Below the pieces are notes generated by a model. That model did no database searches and had not been told where the DNA came from. It saw nothing but the letters and a program-made list of their open reading frames with translations. Made by a program: the position numbers and the translations under genes. Of a DNA stretch of 64,000 bases, positions 1 through 10,884 are shown one piece after another (positions within the stretch are counted from its first letter, which is position 1; each line of letters starts with the position of its first letter). Origin of the DNA: Phialocephala subalpina (lineage: Eukaryota; Ascomycota; Leotiomycetes; Helotiales; Mollisiaceae); assembly GCA_900073065.1 (NCBI GenBank), contig FJOG01000046.1, positions 297,812-361,811 on the forward strand, given 5' to 3'.

Positions 1-167
1 GGTACTTGCTATTGGGGCGTACCCGGCAGCGGTTAGCTATCGGTCTCATCCTACAGTCAACAGACGATAGACACTTCGTGCGGATCGGCCAACTTAAAAT
101 TCCTAATACCGATGTCGAAAAAGTGTGGCCGAAAGAATGTGGAGCAGCAACTGTCACAATCATATAA
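1..167 (+). CDS. C-terminal end of a HET-like protein (partial)
   Basis: An open frame enters from the left edge; codons start at base 3 and end at the TAA at 165-167, giving about 54 residues. The readable tail includes GLILQSTDDRHFVRIG followed by a short beta-rich end. This resembles the last strands of fungal heterokaryon-incompatibility (HET) proteins, which commonly end with a segment stating that a value is returned to the reader protein core followed by a 'RIG' strand. The HET domain itself would lie outside the window, so the family call is an inference from a short tail. The following caspase-like and NLR-like genes make a HET gene plausible here. It could also be the end of another hydrophobic fungal protein. 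Confidence 0.4.
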   Translation, partial: YLLLGRTRQRLAIGLILQSTDDRHFVRIGQLKIPNTDVEKVWPKECGAATVTII

Positions 168-725
168 CTTCGAGCGAGTCTCTCTGGTCCTCAAAATGCC
201 CGATTTGCGAAAGATATAGAGTCGTCTGATAGTGGTTCATAATCAAGTTTTCCCTTGAGTTATCACATCCTAGTGTCTTGGAAAACCGGGGTACAATGGG
301 GCTCCACAAGACCCGATTTGATTAATACCCAAGTAGAGATTAACCGTACCTATTGTTTTCTCTGTACCCGACCTTAGTATCTGTTAAAAATCTATCCCCC
401 TTTCGAATTTATAAGCTTCTAATTATCTAAGAATCTTTATTAGCTTTTACGATGCAGTCACCAGCAGCATGACGGAGTGGCTGTGCACTTGGTGCTTCAT
501 TCACCTCTTGGTAAGAGGAGAGTGCGACTGTGGATCGCGAGCCCTCGATCTTCAAATTCAGGTTGACCCCGCTGTTCGGTGGTCGTAGTATGAGGCTGGT
601 TGATTGTTGAATAAAGCAAACTTCTACAGACTACTTCCAGAAGATCTCAGCCCCCTATTCAACAGTTGTACTGATTATATTCTTTTGCTATTTATCCCAG
701 CCCGGGTTAGGCTTTCAGCACTGCA
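168..725. other. Intergenic stretch
   Basis: No open frame with protein-like content was found. A segment around 470-560 faintly recalls tRNA arms but has no consistent cloverleaf. The region should hold the 3' end of the left gene and the promoter of the caspase-like gene. Confidence 0.5.
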
Positions 726-1543
726 TTGATCATATCAGGCTCTAGATCCATCAACGAACACAAATACCCCACCGACAAACAAAAGTTTGCTCTCTTGATC
801 GGGGTTGACAATTATCTCGATGAATCTGCAAGGAAAGCGTACTACGGACCATTGGAAGGTTGTGTGCAGGATGTCTTGGACACCGAAACATACCTTTCGC
901 AGAGACATGGACCTGTCAAGACCACCAAAATGCTGGCACCAAGCACATCGCAATCGGATGTTGCCTCAAGTTCTTATCTACTCCCAATATACGACAACAT
1001 TCTTCGAGAATTCGAAAGGATTACTCAGAGGCAAATGGCGGAGATTTTGTCTACGTCCACTTCTCAGGACATGGTACCCAGGTGAAAACGATACGACGAA
1101 AGTATAGGGAGCAGAATGGATTGGATACGGCACTAGCCCCGATGGATGTTAACCAGGGTGGACGGTACTTGAGGGGTTGGCAGCTAGCAGTGATGCTAGA
1201 CAGGATGGTCAAGAAAGGCCTTGCGGTGATCCTTGTACTGGATTGCTGCCACTCAGGAAGTGTAACTCGTGGAGAAAGACAAGTTCGGTCCTTTGAGATC
1301 ATCGACTGGATCGTTTTGCCTACTGATGAACTACCAGAGGACGAAATAAAAGCCTACGTGTCGGAGAATGGCGACGATATCAGTTTATCAGGAATATCTC
1401 TCGAGGCAACTCGGGATGCTACGATAAATGAACATTGGCTGCTCAAACCAGAAGGATATACGCTTTTCGCAGCATGTGGACCTTCGGAGTATGCGAACGA
1501 ATATGTCTTTGATAGAAGACAACGCGGTGTATTGACATATCTG

Positions 1544-2149
1544 TAGGACGCCATTCATCGGACGCCACATCCCATGGGAAAATTATCAAAACCCATGGAA
1601 ACCAATAAAATCTATGGAACGCGTCACGTTCCATGAGTAATTTCCGACGAGTTTTTAAAGTTCGTAGAGGCTGATTTGGCGCGAACTTAATAAGGGGGCT
1701 AGACCTCGCCACCCCCTGTGATAGCTCAAAACTACTACGCTGAATTGGCGAGGTAAAGAAAAGTAATTGATATTGCGTATCTCTTAGAATCTGAGGCACA
1801 GGAAGAAGAGAGAGAAAGGGAGGGAAACCAGGAAACTAGCTGCTTGACTAGTCAGGCCACAATATGGCTATCCGCGGTCACAGTCATAATCCATTAAATC
1901 TATAATATAATTAATTAAAAATAAATCTTTATTTATTGTATAGAAATATATAATACTTTATAAAGTAATATATAATTCTATAAATTATACTTAAATCTAT
2001 AAGATACTTTGTAATTTGATCGGTATATTTCTTTATATACTTTAATATTTTACTTACTTAAATTCATAAGAAATCCTTGATGAAATGCATTGTGTTTCAT
2101 AGAACAGTATTAATCCGATGGAATTGGGTGTCCGATGAATGGCATCCTA
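1544..2149. mobile_element. Short TIR DNA element (hAT-type MITE) inside the caspase gene
   Basis: The ends form terminal inverted repeats: the left reads TAGGACGCCATTCATCGGAC, and the right end in reverse complement reads TAGGATGCCATTCATCGGAC, then continues with weaker similarity. The flanks are an imperfect 8-bp repeat, CATATCTG on the left and AATATCTA on the right, sharing the core ATATCT. Removing the element plus one flank copy restores the caspase frame exactly. The interior (about 1860-2080) is very AT rich and has no transposase, so this is a non-autonomous copy. An internal 9-bp inverted repeat, ACCTCGCCA at 1703-1711 and TGGCGAGGT at 1746-1754, may be an older nested end. The 8-bp flank and TAGG ends suggest the hAT superfamily, but this is inferred. 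Confidence 0.8.
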
Positions 2150-2343
2150 AATATCTACTCATCACGACACTCACCAAGCTTCACAATCAGAAGACCGCCG
2201 CCCCTCACGCTTCCCTGAACGCCCACATCTCCGTATGCTTTCGATTGCAATGGCCTACTCAGCATCCGATGCTCTTTGAGAACGGACGATTGAGGATCTT
2301 AGGAGACCCGGACAGAGCCCAGGAAACTGGAGGAAATGTCATC

Positions 2344-2572
2344 TATCAGTTGCGGAAGTGGTCAGGGCAAAATGTATGGTATTAATGTCAAATCTGTCCG
2401 TCTAGCTAAGTGGAAATGTCTGCTTAATATAGTGCTTTTGCTGGCACATCGGAATTAGGCCAAACCGCCTAGTGAAACGATGCATAAGTGATAATGCGGC
2501 TTTATGCCAACATGCTACAATTTCCCCACCGCATTGAGACCACTACCACTAATTACGAGTCCTCAATTGACA
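2344..2572 (-). repeat. Left LTR (3' LTR of the copia element)
   Basis: This is a 229-bp repeat matching the right LTR. It starts TATCAGTTG and ends CAATTGACA; the right copy ends CAACTGACA, so the ancestral ends were TGTCAGTTG and CAACTGACA, a canonical TG...CA pair. It differs from the readable parts of the right LTR only by transitions. Confidence 0.9.
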
Positions 2573-2949
2573 CACCCCCTAAGAAGGCTAGCTTGCTGGT
2601 CTTTCTAAACTTAAGAGAGTATTTAAAAACAAAGCCTAGGAAAGAAACAAGCCAAGTGATCAAAAAAGTGAAAATCATAATGTTACGAACATAGTCCATG
2701 TTTAAAGAGAATATCAAGGAAATCGCGTAATCTTGAAATAGTAACGATTTAATATTAGAACGCGAGAGTAAATAAAAATCGGAATATGATAGAAATACGC
2801 GTCGAGCGCGTCGAGAATGCACTAGACATCATAACCGAAGTAAGCAATATTAGATTGCCCGGAAACATACTTCACTATAATAAGGCAGTAGTAATTGCAA
2901 TGACTATTTGAACGGGGTCGACGACAAGCTCTTAAAGGTTAATCAAGTG

Positions 2950-4200
2950 CTTAATATCGACAAAGTTAAGATATTTAAGGAAAGATTCATGCTTTTAGCG
3001 TAGTAGGGCCTTAGTGAAGCCGTTTGCAATCATCTTATTAGTGCCGATCCATTTGACGTTAATAGCTCCGTTTCCGGTCTGCTCGCGCAACTAGTGCTAG
3101 TGGATATCGACGTGTCGTAGTTTTGTGATAAGCTTCGGAGAGTCTTTTATCATAAGACGAACGGTTTGTAGGTTATCGCAGTAGATCACGTCATCGTTAG
3201 GAATATCTAGGCTAATAGCGTTAAAGAACTTGTACCACTATAATAGCCACGTGCAGGCGAGAGCGAGAGCCTTAAGCTTTGCTTCCGTTGTAGACGTAAA
3301 GACTGTATCTTATTAACCGCTTTTCCAATCGATCGTACTACCGAATAATTAGAAGATATATCCTCCGGTGCTTTTGCGAGTATCGGGGTCGTTAGTTAGA
3401 GAGGCGTCGCTTATAGCTTTCCAGAGATCTACGACCAAGCTCATCGTTAGAGTTAAAGTAAACGCGCGTATACCCCCGAGCTCAAGAGCTAAGTATTTCG
3501 TATTTTCGAGGTAGTCTAATAGGTCGTCAGTAGCTTATTAGTGCTCGGGTGCTAGGTTCGTATGAAACGTTACTAGAAGTGAAGTTGCGTATACTATATC
3601 TAGTCGGGAGATCGTAGTTAAATAGGTCTCGGAGCCGCAAATTTATTGGTAAGCCTCGATTTCCGTAGGAGTAGCCTGCTTTTAATTTCAAATAAAGATT
3701 CTCGTAAAGTCGATAGGAACTTTTGGTGCTTTCTTCGTAAAAAGTTTCTTAAACCGTTTGACCATCTTGTCGATATACGCGTCTTAATAGAGCCAAATCT
3801 TACGCGCTATCTTGTCTTTTATGACTCGTATGCCTAAGAACCACTTTAACTCCCTTAGCTCTCTCATCTCATATGCCGCCATTAGCTTTAATCGAAATTC
3901 CTCGTATACTTGTCGATCTCGCTGGTGATATAAAACACAAATATCGTCGACGTAGAAGAAGACTATAAGCTTATCGTTGACGAAAAGACAAGAGCATTCG
4001 AGTATAGGCTTTAAGCCAAAAGTTTGGCACTTAACGGAAATATCGTTAAACCAAAGAATCGGTGACCGCACTAAGCCGTAAAAGGCCATATTAAGCTTGA
4101 GTTTCTTGCCAAAGACCTTGTATCTATCGGGGAAATTAGTGTAAATTAGCTCGTCAATTTGTATTTAGCCGAAGGCGTTAATAGCGTCGAATTATTCCAT
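2950..4200 (-). pseudogene. Copia reverse transcriptase and RNase H remnant
   Basis: Read on the minus strand, 3784-4089 gives an RT core with the catalytic YVDD box (FFYVDDICVLY) followed by MRELRELKWFLGIRV, the usual copia sequence after the box. Further on, at about 2990-3560, RNase H blocks can be read in pieces: SDASLTNDPDTRKSTGGYIF with its first catalytic Asp, a TEAKLKALALA segment with the catalytic Glu, and LRHVDIH near the end. Stops interrupt each block, several at positions where Trp is expected (TGG to TAG), consistent with RIP. No intact frame remains, so the domain calls rest on matched motifs across broken frames. Confidence 0.85.
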
Positions 4201-6439
4201 CTCCAAGTCGAAGTAAGTAGCGATTGCCATTAAGACTCGAAATACTCGAGCTATTAGCGTTGCCGCGTAGGTTTCCTTAGGCTTATGTTATTGTAAATCT
4301 CCCCTAGTAACTAGTCGTGCTTTGTATTTGAGGAGGTAGCCGTTTATATTAAACTTATAGGTGAGTACCTATATAAGTGATAGATTAGTTGGCCTTGGTA
4401 TTACTTTATCGATTATCTCGAATGTGCTTTTCTCGATTAGTTTAGCGTATTCTTGTAGTATGGCGGCTTAAAAGCCAATAAGGTGAGGGTATCGTTTGAG
4501 ATTGTAAACGTTCTTTGGCGCTAAAGGGAGTTCGGTTTTATATAAACGCCGATATGTTTAATTAGTTGTTAATATAATAGTAGCATGGAAAACTGACGCG
4601 TATTAGAGTCGTTAAATGAAGTGGAGACGTTTTATTTGTTTGCGGACGCGTTTCTTTGTTTGTATATGTTTTTGTAGAAGATTTGCTGAGATTGGATGGG
4701 TCGGTTTCTTCGGGTAGGTAAGTGCGGCAGATGATGTTGCAAATTGAGTTGTGTCACGAGATTCTGATGTTTCCGTAGAGGTTGAGTCGTTCGATGGACC
4801 GTTATTAGGGTTAACGGTGAGATTATTTGGAGTGTGTGTACGTTTAATAAGATTGTCTTATAATGGTTGGTTTGGTTTAGAGATAAGTGATGGTTATGAT
4901 ATCGAAACGTCGGGAATATTGGTTGCAATCGGAAATTGCGTAGGCTCTGGTGTAGACTTTGGCGTAGGCTTTGGAGTTCTAAGCTATTGAGGTTATTGTA
5001 TTTCAGAGGTGTTTTTGATAATGATAGTATTACCGGGAGCGTCGATCGAACGTTCGTATTCTGTTCTTGCTTTAAGAGGCTCTAAGGTAAAGTCGTCGTA
5101 GTCGACCTCGGGAATGTCTATTAGTTTTATGATCTCGACCAATTATAGGGTCTCGATTTCTGTGAGCGTAGTCTTGTCCTTTGAGTCGTAAAAAGAAGAT
5201 TTATCGAACGTAACGTTGCGCGTAGTAATTACTTATCGTAGGAGAGGAACCCATATGAGGAAAATGTTCGTTCCTTTGTAGCTAATTAGCCAATTAATCT
5301 AAGTACATGCTTTTAATTTGTCGAGTTTTGGGATGTTTTTTTTAGCGGAAACGCTTTGTAACCGTAGGCTCGTAAATGCGCAATAATTGGCTCTGGGTCT
5401 TTGATTCCTAGGTATTATTAAAGGAAGTCGAATGGTGTTTTCTAGTTTAGTTATCGCGTAAGTAATCTGTTCAAAAAGTAGCCAGTTAACATCGTGATAT
5501 ACGGGTGTAAGTGAGTAGGTAATCTGGCGCTAATCCTTATAACTCTCGACCGGCCAATAACCACCCCCCTAGCACGTTCCGCAGGACCATTCTAGTTATG
5601 AGTATTAAGTGTTATTTCTTGTATTTCAATTCCTTCTTCATCCTAAATTAATATAGTTTATTGCTCCTCAAGTCCGATTTATCCGTCCATTTTGATGATT
5701 ATGACCGTAAATCCCTATCTTCTTTTGATATATTTGATTAATCGTCTAAAAGTAGTTACGATGGTAAATTATTTGAGGTCAAGTAGTGTAAAAACAAAGT
5801 ATATATAGCAGAAATCACAATGCGTGTATATCATTTTACTCTTATCGTTAAGTCCTTTTATCATATAAACCCAATTTATACAAAAAATATGAAATGGTTA
5901 ATTGCCGCGAGTATAGGGACGTTTAGAGATAATCTCTCTAGCGTTTCCGAGTTTATAAGTCTCGCAAATATAGCTTTGATCGTGTTTCGTGATAACTTTG
6001 GCTCCGCGGGTACTCGTTTCGAAGTAGTTGATTACTTCGTAGTAAAAGTGTCTAAGACGTTTATACTAGTCCTTAGTAGTACTTATAGCTTAGTTGAGTG
6101 GTTTATGAGAATTCTAAGCCGCGTTAATAATTTGTTTGTGATTTAAAGGATTGTACTCGAGTGTGTATTGCCTATAGCGGAAGGGAGTATAGCAGATTAT
6201 GTATTTATTCTCCTTAAGAACTAAGTGCTCCGTGTCCCAATGGGTTCCTTGGCGTACTAAGTGCTATAGAGAGATGATATTAGTCTGAAAACCAGGATAA
6301 TAAGCCATGTTCTTAAACGTAATAGGCTTGTTACGAGGGAAACTAGGGCACTTTGTGATAATAGTGATAATGCCGTATCTTAAAATAGTTACTTCTCTAT
6401 TGCCAATATAGACTATTTCGTTAATCCCTGCGGGCTTAT
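4201..6439 (-). pseudogene. Copia integrase-region remnant
   Basis: Between the RT box and the protease remnant on the minus strand lies about 2.2 kb that should encode the copia integrase. A stretch near 6140-6330 reads like the segment after the protease (MAYYPGFQTN-type followed by KENKYIICYTP-like residues). The rest is so mutated that the DDE residues could not be placed. Plus-strand open frames here (for example 5820-6146) are shadows of the AT-rich mutated sequence. Confidence 0.6.
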
Positions 6440-7895
6440 AGGCGCTGAATCGTTTATAGTTATTATAGATATAAATCGTTGATTCGGAGTTTAAAATAAA
6501 ACTGTTTTTAAGCTTATAGTTATGTTGTGTGATTGGAAATGCCGCATAGAGAGAGTATTAGAGTACCGCATCGGCTGGAATTGTGATGTTTTCGAGTTTG
6601 TTAAAAGTGGCAGAAAACGACGTGGTGATTGGCTCGCTTAGCCTAATAGTATCGAATCTGGCAGAAAACCGTGTATCTATTGGTTCGGTAGTAGGTTTCT
6701 CCGTTCCGAGAAAATCGTTAATGTTTACGCTCGAGGTGCTAATACTATAGATAGTATAACCTCTCCCCGGATTCGCGTCGATTGGAAGGGGTGGTTTGCT
6801 CCTACTTGTTCCAGAGCTATTGTTAGCGTTATTGTTGTTATTTGCCGTCTTATTATTCCGTTTGCGAAGAAATTTAACCTTTCTAGTAATCTTTCGATTG
6901 TTCTCGCATATTTCCTCGACTAGCCTTTACTTCTCCGAATCTGGCTTTCACCCCTTAAATTGCCTCGCGTCGACAATATATAGGCAGTTTTCGTACCAGT
7001 GGAGGTTTCCGCAGATACAGGGACTCATGGGTTTCCTTGAGGCGTCTCGACCGTTGAGCGTTGCCGATTAAGGAGAATCGTCTTGGTCTTGGGTTGCAAT
7101 AAACGCGCCGTGCCGTCCGCGTGCTAATTTTACGTTATAGCGTCTCTAGTTATAATATTTGCGGAGGAGCGTTTTGAAATCAGTAAAAAGTAGTCTATTT
7201 TCGTCTAATAGTTTGGAGAGCTCGAGACTAATAAAGTCGAGTACAATATCTCGAATTAAGTTCAAGAATTTATAGTAAAGTCGATTACTAGTTATATTAA
7301 AGTGCTCGATCTTCTTCCCTTTGTCGTGGATAATACGCCATTGCCTAAGGGTCGTATCTATATTTATTAAGTTTTTAGTGGTTATAGTTAGCCGATTCTA
7401 TGAAATAGTAATCTATTATTCCCGTGCTTATTTCGTAGGGGCAAACTCTTATTATAAGTTAAGCATTATCTTATGTGAGTCTTTACAGTTTTCGCAGTAT
7501 ATCCAATTGTTTCTGTCGATAGTACTATAGATGTGCTTTCGTATGCCGCCAAAAGTCAAACGTTGGTTATCCTAGAGTTTCTTTCGGTAGTTATAATCAC
7601 CCATTTTTTGACGCATGGCTTCTCTCTCGTTTTCGTCGAGATCTGAGTATCTGGCAAGTCGTGTAATTGCTCCTATATCTCCAACTACTGGGACTAAGAT
7701 CGAGACATAGAATTCCGAGGGTTTTAGCTTAATTGGCTCGTCATAGTCTAAGACCGGAACTTCTTCTGTAGATACTCCAGGGTCCATGTATTTCTAGATG
7801 TCTTCCTTCATAGCAGTGGCCTTGGTGGATTCCAGGAAATCGTCCCAGTTTGTCTCATCGATTAGGATGATCACGTTTCTCTGGATATTGGCCAT
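6440..7895 (-). pseudogene. Copia gag and protease remnant
   Basis: The minus-strand start is the ATG at 7895-7893. The product begins MANIQRNVIILIDETNW and reaches a TAG where copia Gag has Trp in the IWKY(I/M)DP motif, a typical RIP stop. The frame then continues as an open 71-codon block (7572-7787), with leucine/isoleucine-rich Gag helices. A zinc-knuckle-like CxCGxxHxxxxC (CICGNLHWYENC) is readable near 6960-7025. The protease motif near 6500 reads LNSESTIYIYNN, where functional copies have a D(S/T)G-type active site, so the catalytic Asp appears lost (GAT/GAC to AAT/AAC fits G-to-A change). Confidence 0.75.
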
Positions 7896-8105
7896 AGTGA
7901 GGAGGAGGATGTGTCTTACAACGAAGTATAGTAGGTTACTCTAGTAGCGTTGGTGACAGCGGTCGAGGCGTCTCAGCAACGGGTAACGCTGTTATACGTT
8001 TTCGAGGGAGATCTGAGTGGAAATACCGAATGAGGGATAGCGCAGTGGGTCTCAGATCGAGTAATTGATGAGTGGAAACCCAGAATGAGTGATGGTGCTA
8101 ATAAC

Positions 8106-8885
8106 TATCAGTTGCGGAAGTAGTCAGGGCAAAATGTATAGTATTGATGTCAAATCTGTCCGTCTAANNNNNNNNNNNNNNNNNNNNNNNNNNNNNNNNN
8201 NNNNNNNNNNNNNNNNNNNNNNNNNNNNNNNNNNNNNNNNNNNNNNNNNNNNNNNNNNNNNNNNNNNNNNNNNNNNNNNNNNNNNNNNNNNNNNNNNNNN
8301 NNNNNNNNNNNNNNNNNNNNNNNNNNNNNNNNNNNNNNNNNNNNNNNNNNNNNNNNNNNNNNNNNNNNNNNNNNNNNNNNNNNNNNNNNNNNNNNNNNNN
8401 NNNNNNNNNNNNNNNNNNNNNNNNNNNNNNNNNNNNNNNNNNNNNNNNNNNNNNNNNNNNNNNNNNNNNNNNNNNNNNNNNNNNNNNNNNNNNNNNNNNN
8501 NNNNNNNNNNNNNNNNNNNNNNNNNNNNNNNNNNNNNNNNNNNNNNNNNNNNNNNNNNNNNNNNNNNNNNNNNNNNNNNNNNNNNNNNNNNNNNNNNNNN
8601 NNNNNNNNNNNNNNNNNNNNNNNNNNNNNNNNNNNNNNNNNNNNNNNNNNNNNNNNNNNNNNNNNNNNNNNNNNNNNNNNNNNNNNNNNNNNNNNNNNNN
8701 NNNNNNNNNNNNNNNNNNNNNNNNNNNNNNNNNNNNNNNNNNNNNNNNNNNNNNNNNNNNNNNNNNNNNNNNNNNNNNNNNNNNNNNNNNNNNNNNNNNN
8801 GTGATGATGCGGCTTCATGCCAACATGCTACAATTTCCCCACCGCATTGAGACCACTGCCACTGATTACGAGTCCTCAACTGACA
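8106..8885 (-). repeat. Right LTR (5' LTR), interrupted by an N run
   Basis: Bases 8106-8167 match the beginning and 8801-8885 match the end of the left LTR. The 633 Ns between them replace what is 82 bp in the left copy (2406-2487). Adjacent to it at about 8086-8105 lies the expected primer-binding region, followed by the gag leader. Confidence 0.88.
8168..8800. other. Assembly gap (633 N)
   Basis: The run of N lies inside the right LTR. Comparison with the left LTR predicts only about 82 bp here, so the gap length is likely a placeholder or hides a further insertion. Confidence 0.98.
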
Positions 8886-9599
8886 TCATCGATGTGCTAA
8901 AAGACGATAAAGCTGTGCTAGATATTGAATTGGCGCACGGAGTTGCAAAGAACGACTTGTTTTCTGTCTTTCCTCTTGGAGCAAAGGTCTCCAAGAGAGA
9001 TCCCAAAGCGGTGGTCAAGTCTGTGGAAGGTACTACTGCATCGCCAAGATACTGTCGGCCACTTCAAAGAAATCCCGGACCAAAACACCAAAGATTGGTT
9101 GGCAGACTAAGCTATTATCTCACTTTCCCAGAGGGAAAAGCATCATAGCGAGTCCCTACCAACAGCTGCAAAAGGACCTTCACTTGTCGATCTACAACTT
9201 ACGACATCCCTGGAGATTAACCGGTTGTTCCCCACCAAGGATAGAGGCCAATACGAGGTTGTCCAGAAGGGCGAGTCTCTTTCGAAGAGTATCATCATGT
9301 CGATTCCAGAAGAGCTGAAAGCCAGCGGATGCACTCATATTGAGGATGTGTTGAAATTCATTGTCACTGAGCGACCGGCTTCTTTCGAGTCTTTGAGTAT
9401 GCCTGCTGCGGTCTCGAACCGGAACCATAGGGGCGATGCAGCACACTTGCTGCAGTTCCTTGATGAGTTGTCTGGATGCCAGCGTGGAAACAGGCCTGGT
9501 GCTATGGCCGACGAAAACTCAAACGTAGACGAGGCTGCCGATAAATGGGAAATGAGAAGCTTTACAGTCAGAACGGTACGGAAGCAAACAGTGACGTAG

Positions 9600-10089
9600 G
9601 CATTTATCCGACAGAAGTTCAAGAAGCGCAATTCAAAACATACACAAAACACAGATGGACAACTGAGCCACACCCGCAACCTCACCCAAGTTAAGGGCCG
9701 GTGGGTGAGAGATTAGAGGGAAGAGAAATTAAACTGCAGCTAGTAGAATAACAATGGAGTTTGGTTTCAGTGCAATGCAATGCTCTTCAGAGTGTATGCT
9801 CCTCGATCAAGTGATTCGATGGCCTGGCCCTTTATCGTGGCATCTAAGTACCACTTGATAATGATGTCGTTGCTGGTGTCGTCGGCGACCATGATGTCGC
9901 CGCCCCTCGTACCATTCTAGACAACGCTACAACTTGACCCAATCGCGCGATTCGACTTGGGCTCCTATCAAACTCGACATTATTGAGGGCCTTTGTCCAT
10001 CTTCTGTAAACAACGCAGACAACCCAGAGTCACACCAACTCAATCTCCTACATCACAAATCCAGCAGCCAACAAAGCAAAACAGCCAGC
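9600..10089. other. Intergenic stretch
   Basis: This lies between the caspase remnant and the SET-domain gene and has no convincing coding content. A segment at about 9641-9690 is similar to 17842-17892 (see findings). Confidence 0.5.
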
Positions 10090-10884
10090 ATGGAGCAGCG
10101 AATTACGGTACCACTCGCAGGAGGCAAGAAAGTCCTGAAGATAAAGGGGGTCACATCGATCAGTATCCCGCGTGGTGAGTAATGTCGATTCTATCCCCCT
10201 CTTTGAATGTCTACTGACATATCTTCTTTCAGAGATCATCTCCAATCACCTCTTTGAACGCAAACCTCACCCTGACCCAAACACCCGATACGGAATCTTC
10301 GCGAAGGTCGACATATCCAAAGACACGACTATCTTTGAAGAAACCGTTCTATGCTACGCAGGCAGGAAATATGATACAACCAAGGAGGAATTCGATGCCG
10401 CCAAGGAACGAGCGTACAACAACCTCGACGAGACCCGCAAAGCCATGTTCGACACTCTGCAAGGCTTTTGTAAATGCTGCAACGGCCCTACTCAATGTAC
10501 CCATAGCAATGTCGTCCAAATCTTCGATATGAATAGCTTCGGCGGCCCTAGAGATGGTCCACAAGGCTTCTACATATACTTCACGAGCTGCTTCTTCAAC
10601 CACGCCTGCCTACCAATGCAGGTCCTGTGGACTTCAACGACGACGGTACTCGCTGGGCTATGCGTGCAGAATTGGATATCAAGAAGGGTGATGAAATCAC
10701 AATTTCATACATTACAGTTAGTGGAGATATCGAGGATAGAAAGGACTTGCTCAAGAAGGCTTGGGGTTTTGATTGCAAGTGTGATGCTTGCGCAGCGGGT
10801 TTGCCAATCGATAATTGGGTCAAGTCTCATTGGTGGGAGGGACTTTCAGTTGGAGATATCATGCGGATGAAGGGAAGGGCATAG
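10090..10884 (+). pseudogene. SET-domain protein with a frameshift in the catalytic motif
   Basis: The ATG at 10090 opens exon 1 (10090-10174); a 58-bp intron (10175-10232, GTGAGT...CAG) joins to exon 2 with the frame kept. The product is a short SET protein of about 245 residues: YGIFAKVDISKDTTIFEE (SET N-strand), a cysteine-rich insert (FCKCCNGPTQCTH), the NHACLPNA motif, GDEITISY near the C end, and a post-SET-like FDCKCDAC. SET proteins transfer methyl groups from S-adenosylmethionine to lysine, often on histones. The frame breaks exactly at NHACLP: 10612-10616 reads CCAATG where one more A would give Pro-Asn-Ala and join to the downstream frame (10627-10884). As written the protein loses the second half of its SET fold. 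It is either a true single-base loss or a consensus error. Substrate unknown. Confidence 0.75.

Larger units (their letters stand above)
2344..8885 (-). mobile_element. Ty1/copia LTR retrotransposon, RIP-degraded
   Basis: The element is a full-length insertion in reverse orientation, bounded by LTRs at 2344-2572 and 8106-8885 and by a perfect 5-bp duplication TCATC (2339-2343 and 8886-8890). The order on the minus strand is gag, protease, integrase region, reverse transcriptase and RNase H, which is the copia order (integrase before RT). All frames are broken by many stops, mostly TAG or TAA where tryptophan or glutamine codons are expected, as RIP produces. TpA is abundant and CpA/TpG scarce in the interior. 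Correcting the N run in the right LTR to the 82 bp seen in the left LTR gives a length near 6.0 kb, usual for fungal copia. The element is dead but recognisable. Confidence 0.92.
726..9599 (+). pseudogene. Caspase-like (peptidase C14) gene split by two transposons
   Basis: Three coding blocks belong to one gene: about 726-1543, 2150-2343 and 8886-9599. Block 1 has the caspase N-strand (KFALLIGVDNYL), the catalytic His in SGHGTQ (about 1065) and the catalytic Cys in DCCHSGS (Cys codon 1247-1249). Block 2 holds the family's post-catalytic segment (LLITTLTKLH ... ASLNAHISVCF). Block 3 holds the C-terminal all-beta part (LDIELAHGVAKNDLFSVFP) and ends at a TGA-type stop near 9599. The frame is restored at both element junctions: LTY-LLIT at the first and GNVI-DVLK at the second. 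Further damage is seen: a frameshift near 1035 (frame changes between ITQ and EANGGDF), another near 9030, and an in-frame TAA at 9108-9110. No ATG opens block 1 (726 is TTG), so the start is lost or lies in an upstream exon. The gene cannot make a full protein; a truncated caspase core from block 1 is conceivable but would also need the first frameshift corrected. Confidence 0.85.

Noticed and set aside
470..560. tRNA-like segment
   Set aside because: A TTCAAATTC and some D-arm-like bases occur, but no acceptor stem or consistent cloverleaf can be paired.
5820..7071. Plus-strand open frames in the copia interior
   Set aside because: They are antisense shadows of mutated gag-pol; the minus strand carries the recognisable motifs.
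2339..8890. Tandem duplication of part of the caspase gene flanking the copia element
   Set aside because: The repeated 229-bp segments first looked like duplicated gene sequence, but they have TG...CA-type ends and sit inside a 5-bp TCATC duplication, so they are LTRs.
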